This document shows positions 5,927 through 6,043 of a stretch of 6,043 nucleotides of DNA, piece after piece. Every line of letters begins with the position of its first letter. Within the stretch, counting starts at the first letter, position 1. The notes below the pieces were generated by a model that worked only from the letters and a program-made list of their open reading frames with translations, did not search any database and was not told the origin of the DNA. The stretch is from the NCBI GenBank assembly GCA_002390455.1, contig DGPN01000065.1, positions 16,015 to 22,057 on the forward strand. The letters run 5' to 3'. Source of the DNA: Flavobacteriaceae bacterium UBA4439 (GTDB lineage: Bacteria; Bacteroidota; Bacteroidia; Flavobacteriales; Flavobacteriaceae). The position numbers and the translations under genes are program-made.

Positions 5927-6043
5927 AAAAAGTATTGTTCATCGACCGAGACGGCACATTGACCATAGAACCAGGGGATTATCAGGTTGATGCGTTTGAA
6001 AAATTAGTTTTTTATCCTCATGTTTTTAGATACTTGGGCAGTA
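5923..6043 (+). CDS. hisB: Histidinol-phosphatase domain of HisB (partial, runs off the window)
   Basis: The ATG at 5923 shares ATGA with the hisC stop and opens a frame that stays open to the window edge (40 codons). The first residues, MKKVLFIDRDGTL, contain the HAD-superfamily motif I (DRDGT) with nucleophile Asp8 and acid/base Asp10, as in the histidinol-phosphatase that converts histidinol phosphate to histidinol. Position after hisC and this N-terminus fit the bifunctional HisB found in Bacteroidota and Enterobacteria, in which the phosphatase is fused to imidazoleglycerol-phosphate dehydratase. The dehydratase part is not visible, so the fusion is an inference. A stand-alone phosphatase would start the same way. 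Confidence 0.88.
   Translation, partial: MKKVLFIDRDGTLTIEPGDYQVDAFEKLVFYPHVFRYLGS

Overview
This window looks like chromosomal core-metabolism DNA from a member of the Bacteroidota, probably a Cytophagales / Cyclobacteriaceae-type bacterium (an inference from style, not a database match). The reasons are an AT-leaning composition, start codons with A/T-rich upstream sequence and no clear Shine-Dalgarno motif, a perfect Bacteroidota -7 promoter element (TATATTTG, matching TAnnTTTG) ahead of the histidine genes, and the gene order hisG-hisD-hisC-hisB with a long-form HisG. All convincing genes are on the + strand.

Left block (1-2576). The window opens with the last 16 codons of what reads as elongation factor P (efp). 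Next come sucD (succinyl-CoA ligase alpha subunit), fabG (3-oxoacyl-ACP reductase) 6 bases later, and a membrane-anchored SPFH/prohibitin-family protein 13 bases after that. The short gaps suggest one transcription unit, although the products belong to different processes: TCA cycle, fatty acid synthesis and membrane organisation. sucC is not adjacent.

Middle block (2577-2743). This 167-base gap holds the most interesting item, a complete and apparently classical transcription attenuator for the histidine operon. It has a -7 promoter element, then a 17-codon leader peptide (MNKLNHHIHFLSTDQMR) with three His codons in four, and a strong intrinsic terminator (ACCCGTTTGA / TCAAACGGGT followed by a T run) just before hisG. 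The last codons of the leader peptide (2659-2670) are complementary to the 5' arm of that terminator, forming an antiterminator. The leader ATG lies only 4 bases after the -7 element, so the leader peptide is probably read from a leaderless or nearly leaderless transcript.

Right block (2744-6043). hisG, hisD, hisC and the first 40 codons of hisB follow with stop/start overlaps of 1, 8 and 4 bases, a translationally coupled operon that continues beyond the window. HisG catalyses step 1 of histidine synthesis, HisC the aminotransferase step and HisD the last two steps. The HisB fragment carries the HAD phosphatase motif of histidinol-phosphatase. His-tRNA shortage would stall the leader ribosome and open the operon. 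The long-form HisG probably adds feedback inhibition at enzyme level.

No mobile elements, CRISPR arrays, tRNA or rRNA genes were seen. No gene-free stretch exceeds 300 bases.
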